This document shows, piece after piece, positions 45,044 through 54,328 of a stretch of 64,000 nt of DNA. The stretch's first letter is position 1. Each line of letters starts with the position of its first letter. Origin of the DNA: CAVRAZ01 sp963719135. Lineage in GTDB: Bacteria; Pseudomonadota; Gammaproteobacteria; DSM-19610. The position numbers and the translations under genes are program-made. The stretch is taken from contig CAVRAZ010000001.1 of NCBI GenBank assembly GCA_963719135.1, positions 806,001 to 870,000 of the forward strand, written 5' to 3'. Under the pieces are notes generated by a model. That model saw only the letters and a program-made list of their open reading frames with translations, had not been told where the DNA came from and ran no database searches.

Positions 45044-45799
45044 CTATGGCAGCGCACCACCACAAGCTGACGACGGATGAGCATCATCCTGGGCGTAGCA
45101 GCTGTCAGCCGCCTCGTGGCGGTCCAGACGGTAGAGGGTGACCACCAGCCCCACCGTGGACAGGAACAGGAAGATCGGCCCGAACAGCCAGAACACCATG
45201 GGGACGGCGAACAGGAACGCGCGCATGCCGAGCGCAATGAAGTTGCCGGCGCGAACCAGACGGTTGCCCACGCAGGCGGGTCCCAGCGCCCGGTGCTCGC
45301 GGTAGCCGGCCTGGGGCACGTTGATCATGAACAGGACGTGGGTGGCCAGGCGCATCGCCATGGCGTAGGACAGGAAGGCGACAATGAAGTCCAGCAGCAG
45401 GAGCAGCACCTTGAATATCCACAAGGTGGGCGAATGCGAGCCGAATGCGGCCAGCAGGTGCCAGCTTCGAATGATGTTCTGAGCCTGGCCGGACAGGGTG
45501 AGCGTACCGATGATGAGCACCGAGGCCGTGGACGCCATCGCGATGCAGACCATGATGAAATTGCGCAGGCTTTGCACCGCAACCAGAGCCTTGCCGGTGC
45601 TGGTCATGATGTCCTCGGTCCAAAGCCGACGGGCCATGGCGTTGACAGCGTGGATGGAGTAAGTCGGGTCCGTCAAGGCCTGTCTGCGCAGGTACAGGTA
45701 ATAGCAGCCCACCAAGGCTGTGCTCACCACGAAGGAAATGCCGTCGGCCAGGTATTCATGGAGCCGGGGAGCGAGGGATATCAGGTAATTCATAAGCAA
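45044..45799 (-). CDS. DUF599-family membrane protein
   Basis: 251 residues with four predicted helices. Motifs typical of DUF599 include SIHAVNAMARRLWTEDIM, QSLRNFIMVCIAMASTASVLIIGTLTL and HRALGPACVGNRLVRAGNFIALGMRAFLFAVPM. The family's function is unknown. The gene converges with the YedY-like gene and shows no operon link. Confidence 0.85.
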   Translation of the reverse strand: MLMNYLISLAPRLHEYLADGISFVVSTALVGCYYLYLRRQALTDPTYSIHAVNAMARRLWTEDIMTSTGKALVAVQSLRNFIMVCIAMASTASVLIIGTLTLSGQAQNIIRSWHLLAAFGSHSPTLWIFKVLLLLLDFIVAFLSYAMAMRLATHVLFMINVPQAGYREHRALGPACVGNRLVRAGNFIALGMRAFLFAVPMVFWLFGPIFLFLSTVGLVVTLYRLDRHEAADSCYAQDDAHPSSACGGALP

Positions 45800-46021
45800 A
45801 CTTCGCGCTTGGATCAGGGGGAAATGCCGTGTTGACGTCTCTTCCCAAGAGGGATGCGAGTATGCGCAGTATAAACCTCTTTCGTCGTTCTCACGTGTTC
45901 CCGGGCGTCTGCAGGTGCAGCCCTGGCTGCGCCTGCAGTCACAACGTCAACCGGGTAGGAGCGATGGGCGGACCCGGTTGAAGCGGCCGTCCGCCCGCTG
46001 ATTCGGCTGGCCGGCAGCGAA

Positions 46022-46357
46022 CTATTCGGTACGGCCGTTCTGCGATGCCAGGTAGCTGGCGATGGCGTCGATGTCCTCGTCCGCAATCGGCGCCCCAAAC
46101 GCCTTCTTCATTTTCGCGACCAGGCCTTTCCACTGTTCCAGGGTCAGCGGCGGCTGCATGTAGATGTAGTCGACCGAGTGGCAGATTGAGCAGTATTTCC
46201 CCGTCACGTCCTCGCCCGGCCCCGGCTTCAGCCGGGCGGTCTCCGGCGGAAGGTCGATCTTGACGACACCGGACCCGTCTGCCGCAAAACAGGCCGGAGC
46301 GGCGAGCAGGCCGAGCGCTGCAATGATCGAGACAACATATCCTGTACGCTTGTCCAT
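46022..46357 (-). CDS. sorB: Monoheme cytochrome c, SorB-like subunit of sulfite dehydrogenase
   Basis: 111 residues from ATG 46357, chosen because AGGAG lies 7 bases upstream; an ATG at 46372 overlapping the sorA stop is the alternative. It has a signal peptide to AACFAADG. One heme site is CSICH (Cys56, Cys59, His60), with a downstream Met in KMKKAFGAPI as possible sixth ligand and a C-terminal DIDAIASYLASQ helix. It follows a molybdenum sulfite oxidase gene directly, matching the SorAB arrangement in which SorB takes electrons from sulfite oxidation. Confidence 0.88.
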   Translation of the reverse strand: MDKRTGYVVSIIAALGLLAAPACFAADGSGVVKIDLPPETARLKPGPGEDVTGKYCSICHSVDYIYMQPPLTLEQWKGLVAKMKKAFGAPIADEDIDAIASYLASQNGRTE

Positions 46358-46368
46358 GATGGGTCTCC

Positions 46369-47619
46369 TCATACCGCGCGTACACGCACGGTCTCGACGA
46401 CGTTCCGCATGTAGCCCGACGGATTCCAGCGCGGCGTGAAGCGTTGCGACTCACCGAGGGTGTTGACGGCGATGCAGGCCAGGTCATACTGCTGACCGGC
46501 CTTCGGCGTAAAGGCCGCCCGCCATTCGCGGAAGCTGTACTTGCCGTAATCCCGGCCCAGCGTGGTATCTCCCCAGGTCTTGCCGCCGTCCGTGGAGAAC
46601 AGGACCCGCGCGATCCCGAATCCGCCGTCAAACGCGATGCCTTTCACCTCGCTGGCACGGCCCGCAGGGACAGTGTCGCCGTCGGTGAGGCTGGTGACGA
46701 ACGAGCGCACATTCATGCGGTTGATGGGTACGGTGTCGACCGTCTGACCCGGTTCCATGCAGGCACAGGGATTGTCCGGGATGCGATAGGCAGGTTTCAT
46801 CCAGAAATTCTCGTCCACCTGACCAATGACCTCAACGTCGTTCAGCATCTTGACCCAGTAGGTGCCGTACCAGCCGGGAACCACCAGCCGGACGGGATAA
46901 CCGTTGAGCACCGGCAGCGGCTCTCCATTCATGGCGTAGGCCACCATCACGTCCTCGCCGAGCGCGACATCCATGTCCAGTGACTTGATGAAGTCGGGCG
47001 TGGCGGGCAGCACCGGACCGTCCGCGCCGTTGAACCGGACCTGGACCGCGCCCGCTGCGATCCCCGCCTTGTTCAGAATGTCCCGCAGTCGCACCCCTTT
47101 CCAGAGTGCATTCCCCATCGCGCCGTTGCCCCACTCGCCGCCCGGGACGCGTGGACTGAACAAGCCGCGGCTGTTGCCCGAGCACTGACACACGGCTGCA
47201 ACTTCAATGGGTTCGAAGTCCTTCTTCAGGCCGGCGATAGTCAAATCCAACGGTTGCTTGACCAACCCGTGGACATTGATGCGGAAGGCGCCCGTATCGA
47301 TCGTGGTCGGCATCCCGGCGATGTGCCAGCGCACGAAGAAGGCATCGTTGGGTGTAAAGATATTCTCGTTGAAAACGGCAAAGGGCGTTTCCAGTTGGAC
47401 CGGGCGCGCCGTCATGACGATCAATTCGCGCTTCTGCGGATAGACACCGAGCGCCCTCTTTCCATTCTCCATGGGAAGCTCGACCATTTTCTGCGCCGCA
47501 GCGGCAACAAGATTGCGCCCCAGGAGCGCGGCACCACCCACCACCGCGCCGGCGCGGATGAATTTGCGCCTTGATGCGTTCAATCGATCCTGCGGAGAAT
47601 CGTCGTCACGGGTTTTCAT
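46369..47619 (-). CDS. sorA: Sulfite:cytochrome c oxidoreductase molybdopterin subunit (SorA-like)
   Basis: 416 residues. It has a twin-arginine signal (ASRRKFIRAGAVVGGAALLG). The sulfite-oxidase molybdenum domain has its Cys ligand in AAVCQCSGNSRGLFSPRV (Cys146), followed by GNALWKGVRLRDILNKAG and LPVLNGYPVRLVVPGWYGTYWVKML. The C-terminal Mo-co dimerisation domain reads LFSTDGGKTWGDTTLG and AFTPKAGQQYDLACIAVNTLGESQRFTPRWNPSGYMRN. With SorB it oxidises sulfite to sulfate in the periplasm, fitting a sulfur-oxidising lifestyle. Confidence 0.93.
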   Translation of the reverse strand: MKTRDDDSPQDRLNASRRKFIRAGAVVGGAALLGRNLVAAAAQKMVELPMENGKRALGVYPQKRELIVMTARPVQLETPFAVFNENIFTPNDAFFVRWHIAGMPTTIDTGAFRINVHGLVKQPLDLTIAGLKKDFEPIEVAAVCQCSGNSRGLFSPRVPGGEWGNGAMGNALWKGVRLRDILNKAGIAAGAVQVRFNGADGPVLPATPDFIKSLDMDVALGEDVMVAYAMNGEPLPVLNGYPVRLVVPGWYGTYWVKMLNDVEVIGQVDENFWMKPAYRIPDNPCACMEPGQTVDTVPINRMNVRSFVTSLTDGDTVPAGRASEVKGIAFDGGFGIARVLFSTDGGKTWGDTTLGRDYGKYSFREWRAAFTPKAGQQYDLACIAVNTLGESQRFTPRWNPSGYMRNVVETVRVRAV

Positions 47620-48150
47620 TCATGGCCTCCACCTGTTGCCTCGATGGCATAAGTCTCCCTGACCGGAATCGGTTCATGGAATGCGTTTGACGAGCTACCC
47701 ACCACTGTCCGGAACTGGACCGGATTCACCTAGAATAGTCCGCGGTTTGCGGATTGCAAATCGCCTGAGCCGGTGTTTGTCACACTGAGCATAAGGTTTG
47801 ACTTGGTTGCCACTGCGGGCGATCGTCCGGAACCCATAACCGGCGAGCAAACCAAGGCGACTCGTTCGATGAACGAAAAGAAGGGTCATCTTCAACAACC
47901 TCTGGCACTTTACCCCACCATTCGAGGTCATCATTGCGTTCTAACTTCCCGGCTTTTTCCGAGGGCCGGAGGGTCTCGATTTGTTCGACAGGCAGTGGCT
48001 TGGGGTCATCTCACATCCGCACCACCAGCCATCATGTATTGACCTGCCCAACCTCAAGCAGCGTGGGTTAAGCTGGGGTTGGAAACCTTTGGCTCAGAGC
48101 CACAATTGAGGGCGGCAGGTCATGAAGGAGTTTAGCAGCAAAGAGGGCAT
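47620..48150. other. Intergenic region, possible mobile-element debris
   Basis: About 530 bases with no recognisable gene. GACCTGCC at 48042-48049 and GGCAGGTC at 48114-48121 form a short inverted repeat around about 80 bases. The sorAB promoter is expected in 47620-47760. Confidence 0.35.
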
Positions 48151-48175
48151 TGTAGAGACGGCGGGACTCGAACAC
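48151..48175 (-). other. tRNA 3'-end-like att remnant
   Basis: Read on the minus strand: GTTCGAGTCCCGC, then CGTCTCTACA. This matches the T loop, T-stem 3' strand and acceptor 3' strand of a tRNA or tmRNA gene. The 5' half of the T stem is absent, so only the 3' end is present, as left by tRNA-targeting integrases. A decayed integrase lies 1 kb away at 49160-49705. Confidence 0.5.
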
Positions 48176-48912
48176 TATCCGGCCGCGTGGACCACAACGA
48201 AGATAAAGGCCGCACCCAGGCAGGTCAGTGCGATCAGCGTGCCGGTGATGGCGGAACGGTTCTCCGAATGCGCCTCGGGCAGAATGTCCGATGCCCCGAT
48301 GTACAAGAGGAACCCCGCGAAGAACCCCAGATAGAGCATCAACAGGTCAGGGGGGACCCGAAAGACCAGCGTGGAGACTGCGCCCAACACGGGCGCAACC
48401 GCGTCCAACGCGAGCATCCCGAACGCACGAAGTATCGAGTTGCGATGCACGAGCATCAGGCTGATGGTGTTGAGGCCATCGCAAAAGTCGTGCGCAATCA
48501 CGGCAATGGCGACGACGACGCCAACGGCCGCCGAGACCTGGAACGCAAGACCAATGCCGACGCCGTCCATGACGCTGTGCCCAATCAGGGCCATCGCTGA
48601 GAGCACGCCGACCCTGGGATGATGATGTGCGGCGTAATCGGCCTCGTGGACATGGTGCACCAATACGAACCGCTCGAGGCTGTGAAACGTGAGGAAGCCG
48701 ACAACGAGTGCAACCATTGCCCGGGTGGCATCGATGCCCTGCGCCTGGGCCAGTCGAAAGATCTCCGGCAGGATGTCGAAACTCACGACACCCAGGAGCA
48801 CGCCGGCTGTAAAGCTTAGAATCAGGTGCAGCCGGTCGCGGAAGCGGAGCGCAAACAATCCACCGGCAAAGGTCGAAACGAACGTGGCCAGCGACAGCAG
48901 TACCGCGTTCAC
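48175..48912 (-). CDS. ZIP-family metal transporter
   Basis: About 245 residues from a GTG at 48912, which begins directly at the first helix (VNAVLLSLATFVSTFAGGLFAL); an ATG at 48996 would add a non-hydrophobic leader. There are eight helices. The metal-site helices are LIGHSVMDGVGIGLAF and IAHDFCDGLNTISLM, with His and Asp in the ZIP positions. A His-rich loop HHVHEADYAAHHHP lies between helices 3 and 4. It probably moves zinc or another divalent cation into the cytoplasm. It sits between a putative att remnant and a dead integrase, so it may be island cargo. Confidence 0.85.
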   Translation of the reverse strand: MNAVLLSLATFVSTFAGGLFALRFRDRLHLILSFTAGVLLGVVSFDILPEIFRLAQAQGIDATRAMVALVVGFLTFHSLERFVLVHHVHEADYAAHHHPRVGVLSAMALIGHSVMDGVGIGLAFQVSAAVGVVVAIAVIAHDFCDGLNTISLMLVHRNSILRAFGMLALDAVAPVLGAVSTLVFRVPPDLLMLYLGFFAGFLLYIGASDILPEAHSENRSAITGTLIALTCLGAAFIFVVVHAAG

Positions 48913-49159
48913 GGCCTGTGACCTGCCTCTGGTGCGCCGCCCATGACGAACGCCTTGGCCGTGTCGGCTCGCCCATACGCTATCGGTCCCCGGCATTTGG
49001 GGATGATCGGCGCATTGAGGCAGTCACCGGCGGTCGGCGAGACACCACTCATAAAGGCTGTCAGCGATTCACGTCTCTTGCGTCCAGAAGTCGATTGTAC
49101 CCCATGATCGCAATCATAATGCGAAGGTCAGGCGTTCGGTCGTCGTCCGCAACCGCCAA

Positions 49160-49705
49160 CTAGGCCGATCTGAGCAAAGGTATTTCGTTTCCACCCTTGC
49201 CAACGCCGTCAAGATAGTCCGCCCACCACTGCATCATTTGCCACCGTTCCTCCAGACATTCGGCCCGGTGGTAAGCGGCACACACTTTGTTGCGCTCGGC
49301 CTGTGCAAGTTGACGCGCTATCGTATCCGGAGTGAACCCGCTTTCGTTCAAACTGGTCGAGGCAGTCGCTGGGAACCCATGGACGGCAGCCTGTTTGTGG
49401 TACCCCATACGGTGCATGGCATAGAGCATCGCGTTTTCGCTCATGGGCTTCCGGAAGTTGCTCTGGTCCGGAAAAACGAGCCCATGATGGCCAGTCAGCG
49501 GCTGCAGATCCTTCACTACCTCCACTGCCTGGTCGGACAACGGAACAATGTGTTCGGGCCGTATGCTCATACGCTCCGCCGGAATACGTCATTCGGCACG
49601 TTCCAGATCGAATTCATTCCATGTCGCGCCCGGCAGTTCCTTTGATTGCGCGAAAGTCAGCAGCGCCAGGCACAACGCCAGCCGTGTCACGAGTTGTCCC
49701 TCCGA
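49160..49705 (-). pseudogene. Decayed P4-type tyrosine integrase
   Basis: The C-terminal frame ends at 49160. Continuing upstream past an in-frame TGA (just before RIPAERM) the reading resumes as TRLALCLALLTFAQSKELPGATWNEFDLERAE. Relative to the family, box I Arg is lost (TFAQSKEL instead of a TFVRPGEL-type motif). Box II reads HGFPATAS instead of HGFRATAS. The next His is Gln (QLAQAERNK). Only the nucleophile region AAYHRAE remains. The N-terminal arm-binding domain is absent. It is clearly inactive. Confidence 0.85.
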
Positions 49706-49730
49706 CGCGCGGAGACTTGATGGACGTTAA

Positions 49731-51365
49731 CCCGGTAGTTGCATAAATACGTCGGTGTTTCACAAGAAAACTGCTTTAACTATAGGCTCTGCCGCACGTG
49801 GCAACGCTACTGCTGGACTTCACCAGAGGTGAGGTCCAGACAACATGGAAAATTGAACGAAGAAAATGGTTTTCAGCCATAAAAAAAACGGCCTCTGGCT
49901 TGGTAGAATTGGTGAACGCCAATCCAACAATCCGACCAAAAGAGACTGTCACTATGAAGTGTAGCAAATCTGCCATTCATCGCAAGACCCACCGCATTCC
50001 AGAGATCAGATTTCAGGACCAGCGACTGCCCTCGTTCGCCGGCTGGGTGGTCTACCAATCGCTGTTTTCCCGTATCGGCCTGAAGCAGCAACTGTCCGGG
50101 TGTTTTCGTCACCTGACGCTGAGACCGATCTTTGGTCATGGGGTCGTGGTTCTGTTGCTGATCGTTCATCTCTTGCTGGGCTGTCGCCGGCTTGAGGATA
50201 TGCGCTACTACCAGGACGATCCCATGGTGCGCCGCCTGCTGGGGCTGGAACGTCTGCCGGATGTGGCCACCCTCAGCCGGGCGTTGGCGAGCCTGGATGA
50301 CAGAAGTGTCACCCCTCTGCGTCGGTTCAGCCGGCAGCGGGTGTTGGATCAGATCAGGCGCCTGGAGCCTGCCCGCATCACGCTGGACTTCGATGGTTCG
50401 GTACTGTCTACCGGGCGTTTCGCTGAAGGCACGGCCGTCGGCTTTAACCGGAAAAAGAAAGGGCAGCGCAGCGACTACCTGCTGTTTTGCACCGCCGCCC
50501 AGACCGGACAAGTCCTCGACGTCTGGCATCGCCCCGGTAACGTGCACGATTCCAATGGCGCCAAGGCATTCATCCTCGCCTGTGTGCAAGAAATAAAGGC
50601 GATTTTGCCTCGCTGTGTCATTGAGGCGCGCATGGACAGTGCCTTCTTCAGTGATGGCATTGTCAGCCTGCTGGACACAGAAGGGGTTCAGTTCACCATC
50701 AGCGTGCCTTTTGAGCGCTTTACCGCCCTCAAGGCATTGATCGAGACCCGCAAGCGCTGGCGTCACCTGAACACACAGTGGAGCTTCTTTGAAGCGAACT
50801 GGAAACCGTCGAGTTGGAATGATCGATACCGCTTTGTGTTTGTCCGCAGCCAAAACCGCCAGCAGTACAAGGGTCCGGTACAACTGGACCTGTTCGTCCC
50901 CTACGCGTACGGCTATGACTTCAAGGTGATCGTCACCAACAAGCCACTTTCCGCCAAGAAGGCACTGAACTTCCATAATGGACGCAGCGCCCAGGAGGGC
51001 ATTTTCGCCGCGCTCAAGTCGCAGACCCGGATGGGCTACGTGCCGACCCGCAAAAAGGCCGGCAATCAAGTCTATCTCCTCTCGGCCGTGCTGGCGCATA
51101 ACCTCAACCGGGAAATGCAGATGCGTTGTTATGAACAAGAACCAAATACTACTGTAAAGCGTGCACCACTGTGGCAGTTCGAGCAACTCGGCAGCGTGCC
51201 GCGCAAGCTCATCCAGCGCGCGGGACGGCTGACCCGGCCACAGGGAAGGCTCACGCTGACAATGAGCGCCAATCCCACTGTGAAATCCGAGTTGTTGCAT
51301 TATCTGGAGATCTTCAAGCAGGCCGCTTGACCCTAATTCTTGTCAGGATTTATGCAATGATTGGG
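49731..51365 (+). mobile_element. IS1380-family insertion sequence
   Basis: About 1.64 kb carrying one transposase gene. The ends match imperfectly: CCCGGTAGTTGCATAAAT (49731-49748) against the reverse complement of ATTTATGCAATGATTGGG (51348-51365), with a ten-base identical TTGCATAAAT core. I could not see an exact target duplication (TTAA left, TTTA right). It separates the dead integrase from a truncated BNR-repeat remnant. Confidence 0.75.
49954..51330 (+). CDS. IS1380-family transposase
   Basis: 458 residues from ATG 49954; an in-frame upstream ATG at 49798 lies in the element's leader. It is a DDE transposase: RITLDFDGSVLSTGRFAEGTAVGFNRKKKGQRSDYLLF with the first Asp, ARMDSAFFSDGIVSLLDTEGVQFTISVPF with the second, and FHNGRSAQEGIFAALKSQTRMGYVPTRK with the Glu. 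The C-terminal helix region NQVYLLSAVLAHNLNREMQ is typical. The frame is intact, so the element could be active. Confidence 0.92.
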   Translation: MKCSKSAIHRKTHRIPEIRFQDQRLPSFAGWVVYQSLFSRIGLKQQLSGCFRHLTLRPIFGHGVVVLLLIVHLLLGCRRLEDMRYYQDDPMVRRLLGLERLPDVATLSRALASLDDRSVTPLRRFSRQRVLDQIRRLEPARITLDFDGSVLSTGRFAEGTAVGFNRKKKGQRSDYLLFCTAAQTGQVLDVWHRPGNVHDSNGAKAFILACVQEIKAILPRCVIEARMDSAFFSDGIVSLLDTEGVQFTISVPFERFTALKALIETRKRWRHLNTQWSFFEANWKPSSWNDRYRFVFVRSQNRQQYKGPVQLDLFVPYAYGYDFKVIVTNKPLSAKKALNFHNGRSAQEGIFAALKSQTRMGYVPTRKKAGNQVYLLSAVLAHNLNREMQMRCYEQEPNTTVKRAPLWQFEQLGSVPRKLIQRAGRLTRPQGRLTLTMSANPTVKSELLHYLEIFKQAA

Positions 51366-51366
51366 T

Positions 51367-51490
51367 TTACCGAGTTTCGTCTGTCGCCCGCTTTTGCGCA
51401 GGACGCCACCCTGCTCGGGACATCGCGCAGGAACGCATACCGGTCGCGTGACGGTGGAACGACCTGGACGCAGATCGGCGATCCCGTTGG
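51367..51490 (+). pseudogene. Fragment of a BNR-repeat protein
   Basis: Directly after the IS right end the plus frame reads FTEFRLSPAFAQDATLLGTSRRNAYRSRDGGTTWTQIG. The pattern of F-SP-FA-D-TLL-GT...YRSRDGGTTW is the BNR/sortilin-type beta-propeller blade motif. It has no start and stops resembling the family after about 40 residues. It is probably the tail of a gene interrupted or deleted by the IS. Confidence 0.5.
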
Positions 51491-51570
51491 GTACGCGCGA
51501 CGACGTGCGCCGGATGGGCTGTCGGCGTCCGCAATCCGCGCGGGGTACCGGGCGCAGCGTCCGTATTTGG

Positions 51571-52341
51571 TCAGTAAGACCCGTCCCCGCCCGCAATCAG
51601 GTCAAGCGCGGCGTCCACGGTCAGCAAACGACACCCTGCCCGGCTCGCGTATTCGACGATACGTCGAAAGTCGCCTGGCACGATACCGAAAGGGCTCGGC
51701 TCGGGGCGGATGTCATGGGTAAACAGTATCAGCCAGCCGGCCTTTCGTGCCGTCAGGTCGATCGCCCGGTAGCAGTTCGGCAACGTCGACTGATAGAGTT
51801 TCCAGGCGCGCAGCATCGTCGCGTCCAGTTTTCCGCTCTCCACGCCGCCGACGATGCCGCGGCATGACCGAAAGCGGGCGCCAAGCAGCGACTTGGCGGC
51901 AACCGACACATTGCCGTAGGGATAAGCAAAGTTCCGCAACGGATAACCGGGCAACAGCGACTCGACGTAACGCCTGTTCGCCTCGATGTCCGCAAGAATC
52001 GCCGGTTCGTCCGCGAGACCGCAATCGAGGTGACTGTACGTGTGACAGGCCAGTTCGTGGCTCGCCGATACCAGGTCGGCCAGTTGCTCCTCGTCAAAGC
52101 GTTCCGCGCCATAGTCGAGCGGTCGGGACCGGTCTCCCGACAGATAATAGGTACCGGCACCGCCGAACTCGCGCAGGGTGTCACCACCGAAGGTAAGCGC
52201 CGACTTCGGAAAGTCGTCGAAGGTGAACGACACCATCGGCCGGCTGTTATGCATCCTGACGTCGCGCCGCTTACACCACGGCACGAAGCGCCGGCACACC
52301 TGGTTCGGCAGACTGTACCGTCTACGGTACGTCCAGACCAC
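51571..52341 (-). CDS. Polysaccharide deacetylase-family protein
   Basis: 256 residues. NodB-homology motifs are VSFTFDDFPKSAL (catalytic Asp and metal Asp), ACHTYSHLDCG (HxxxH-type metal site), RNFAYPYGNVSV and, near the C-terminus, LILFTHDI. No signal peptide is evident. It is the last gene of a four-gene operon with two GT2 enzymes and a radical SAM protein, and its start overlaps the preceding glycosyltransferase gene by 20 bases. It probably deacetylates an N-acetyl sugar in the locus's polysaccharide or its lipid-linked precursor. Confidence 0.88.
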   Translation of the reverse strand: MVWTYRRRYSLPNQVCRRFVPWCKRRDVRMHNSRPMVSFTFDDFPKSALTFGGDTLREFGGAGTYYLSGDRSRPLDYGAERFDEEQLADLVSASHELACHTYSHLDCGLADEPAILADIEANRRYVESLLPGYPLRNFAYPYGNVSVAAKSLLGARFRSCRGIVGGVESGKLDATMLRAWKLYQSTLPNCYRAIDLTARKAGWLILFTHDIRPEPSPFGIVPGDFRRIVEYASRAGCRLLTVDAALDLIAGGDGSY

Positions 52342-53347
52342 GTCTCCCCGTCCTCATCGCATTCGGTCCAAAAACGTCCGTGTAGATGATTGCGCGCAGG
52401 AACTTCCAGCACCAGAAGCGCAGAGCCAACGGAACTGCGCGCGCATCGCTCAGTACAACGAATTTCAGCGGTGCTTCGAGCGCGTGGATGCCTGGAACCC
52501 TGGCCAGCGTGGCACTCGCCTTGTAGATCGCCAATGCGGGCACTTTGTCCGGGTGCTTGTCGCACAGGATCTGGAAATTATTGACCGAGCAACCCCAACG
52601 CTCGAGCAGCTCCGCGGCCGCGTGATACCCGGCGTGCGTAACAGGATTGTCGACATGCACTACGTTCACGCGGTCCGACAACCGAAACCCGAGTTCCACG
52701 TCTTCCCAACCCCACCCTCGAAACTGCTCGTCGAAGCCGTGGCGAACCAGCAGATCCCGCCGCAGCAACAGATTGGACGAATACACGTACTTGCCGGGCG
52801 CCCGGTTACGTTGCTCCGCGGGAAGGCAGTGCAGGCGTCTGCTCAGGTATTCGTGCAGCCGATGAATCCGGTCCGAGGCACCGATGGCCGCCATCCGAAT
52901 TCCGCCAAATGCAACAGCCGGGCGGCCGCCCTGAATCAGCCGCAGATAGTCCCCTAGGTACGCGGGCGAAGTGAGTTCCATATCGCCGTCCAGAAACAGA
53001 ATGTAGTCTCCCCGGGCCGCTGCACCGAGCAAGTTACGCACGCGCGCCCGGCCGCGGTTGCCGTGCAGAACCAGCATCGAACAGGGTACGCCCGCCGTGC
53101 GCATCCGCGCCAGCAAGCTATGTACCGGCCCGGCATCGCGCGATCCGTCGTCCGCCATGACAATCTCCACCAGCCCCGGGTGCTCGCCACAGGCATCGAG
53201 CAGTGACTCGAGCAAACCCGTCGGATTCTGATTGTAAAACGGAACGAGGATCGACAACCAGAAACTGTCGGACCTGTCGGCCGCGTCATTGCGATAGGCC
53301 GTGTACTCGTTGTCGGCGGGTGGACCAGTTGAAGATACTGCTAGCAT
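52322..53347 (-). CDS. Family 2 glycosyltransferase
   Basis: 341 residues from ATG 53347, 10 bases after the radical SAM stop. The GT-A core has LSILVPFYNQNPTGLLESLL, VMADDGSRDAGPV, GRARVRNLLGAAARGDYILFLDGDMEL (DxD in LDGDM) and SSNLLLRRDLLVRHGFDEQFRGWGWEDVELGFRL (acceptor region with ED). The long upstream frame to 53668 lies inside the radical SAM gene and is not used. It is one of two GT2 genes flanking a radical SAM gene. Confidence 0.88.
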   Translation of the reverse strand: MLAVSSTGPPADNEYTAYRNDAADRSDSFWLSILVPFYNQNPTGLLESLLDACGEHPGLVEIVMADDGSRDAGPVHSLLARMRTAGVPCSMLVLHGNRGRARVRNLLGAAARGDYILFLDGDMELTSPAYLGDYLRLIQGGRPAVAFGGIRMAAIGASDRIHRLHEYLSRRLHCLPAEQRNRAPGKYVYSSNLLLRRDLLVRHGFDEQFRGWGWEDVELGFRLSDRVNVVHVDNPVTHAGYHAAAELLERWGCSVNNFQILCDKHPDKVPALAIYKASATLARVPGIHALEAPLKFVVLSDARAVPLALRFWCWKFLRAIIYTDVFGPNAMRTGRRGLDVP

Positions 53348-53357
53348 CAAGTCGGCC

Positions 53358-54320
53358 TCAAACCCGGCTGCGCGTCTTGAGCGGGTCTCGCACCAGGCCG
53401 CGCAGAATATTTGCGGTCCGAAGCAGAGGGGCGTAATAGCGGGTCTTACGCAACGGACTGAGCAACAGGCTGTCGACCAGCCCCACAACCCCGATCGATG
53501 CCATCGCGCTGGTGCTGTCCCTGACCAGCTCCTCCTGAAGCTGGCTGCGTGACAACTGCCGATGACTGACCCGCCTTCCGACCGTGCCGAGGCAATACGC
53601 GCACGAGGCCAGCGGCTCATCGGAGCGCATGTAATTCTCGATGCGACGTTGCAGATCGCCGCCTGCATGCAGGTCCACGCCGTCAGCTGCGGAGTCGTGC
53701 GGGACCGAGACCAGCGCCAGTCTGTGCTGCATGAATGCCGCCGTCGTGCACTTGTAGAACCTGCCCTCGTAAACGAGGTGACAGCTCCATTCGTGTACCA
53801 GCGCGCAATTGCAGTAAATGAAGTTGACCAGGCGACGGTTATCGTTGCGCCTTGTCAACATCGTCTGGCTGAACGCGTTCATCCGCCTGAGGTCCAGATC
53901 CACACGCTCCCTGGCACAGGCCGATTGCAGTGCCGCGCGATCGAACTTGTACGATATCCCCGGGTAGATACTGACGCGCAGTTCGTCGATAGTCCTCAGG
54001 AATCGCAAGTCGGAGCGATGCAGCAGCGCGCCGTTCGTGATGACGACTATTCGCTCGGCGATGCCGATGCGCCGCACGGTGCCGATGATCTGCTCAAGCT
54101 CGGGATGCAGCAACGGTTCCCCGCCGGCGATGCGCAGCTCCCGCGCGGAAAGCACGCCGGCGAGAGCGCGCAGGTCCCGCGCCACCGTCGCGACTTCCGT
54201 GAACCGCTTTCGAAGATAGGGTGACGCATGATTGCACTGCAAGCAGGCGAGGTTGCAGTGGTCCGTGGTGCTTATCTCCAGCGACTGAACGTACATTAAC
54301 TCCCGGCCTACCCCGCACAT
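53358..54320 (-). CDS. Radical SAM protein
   Basis: About 320 residues from ATG 54320 (8 bases after the GT2 stop; ATG 54296 is an alternative). The cluster motif CNLACLQC (CxxxCxxC) lies in EISTTDHCNLACLQCNHASP near residue 20. LRIAGGEPLLHPEL follows, the GGEP motif. Further Cys pairs downstream (YCNCALVHEWSC, FYKCTT, SCAYC near the C-terminus) could bind auxiliary clusters as in SPASM/twitch proteins. The target is unknown. Its position between two glycosyltransferases suggests modification of a sugar, lipid carrier or small peptide made by the same operon. Confidence 0.85.
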   Translation of the reverse strand: MCGVGRELMYVQSLEISTTDHCNLACLQCNHASPYLRKRFTEVATVARDLRALAGVLSARELRIAGGEPLLHPELEQIIGTVRRIGIAERIVVITNGALLHRSDLRFLRTIDELRVSIYPGISYKFDRAALQSACARERVDLDLRRMNAFSQTMLTRRNDNRRLVNFIYCNCALVHEWSCHLVYEGRFYKCTTAAFMQHRLALVSVPHDSAADGVDLHAGGDLQRRIENYMRSDEPLASCAYCLGTVGRRVSHRQLSRSQLQEELVRDSTSAMASIGVVGLVDSLLLSPLRKTRYYAPLLRTANILRGLVRDPLKTRSRV

Positions 54321-54328
54321 GCTCGGGC

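Noticed and set aside
47773..48042. Short ORFs between sorA and the ZIP gene
   Set aside because: No start signals or recognisable protein features; probably degraded DNA.
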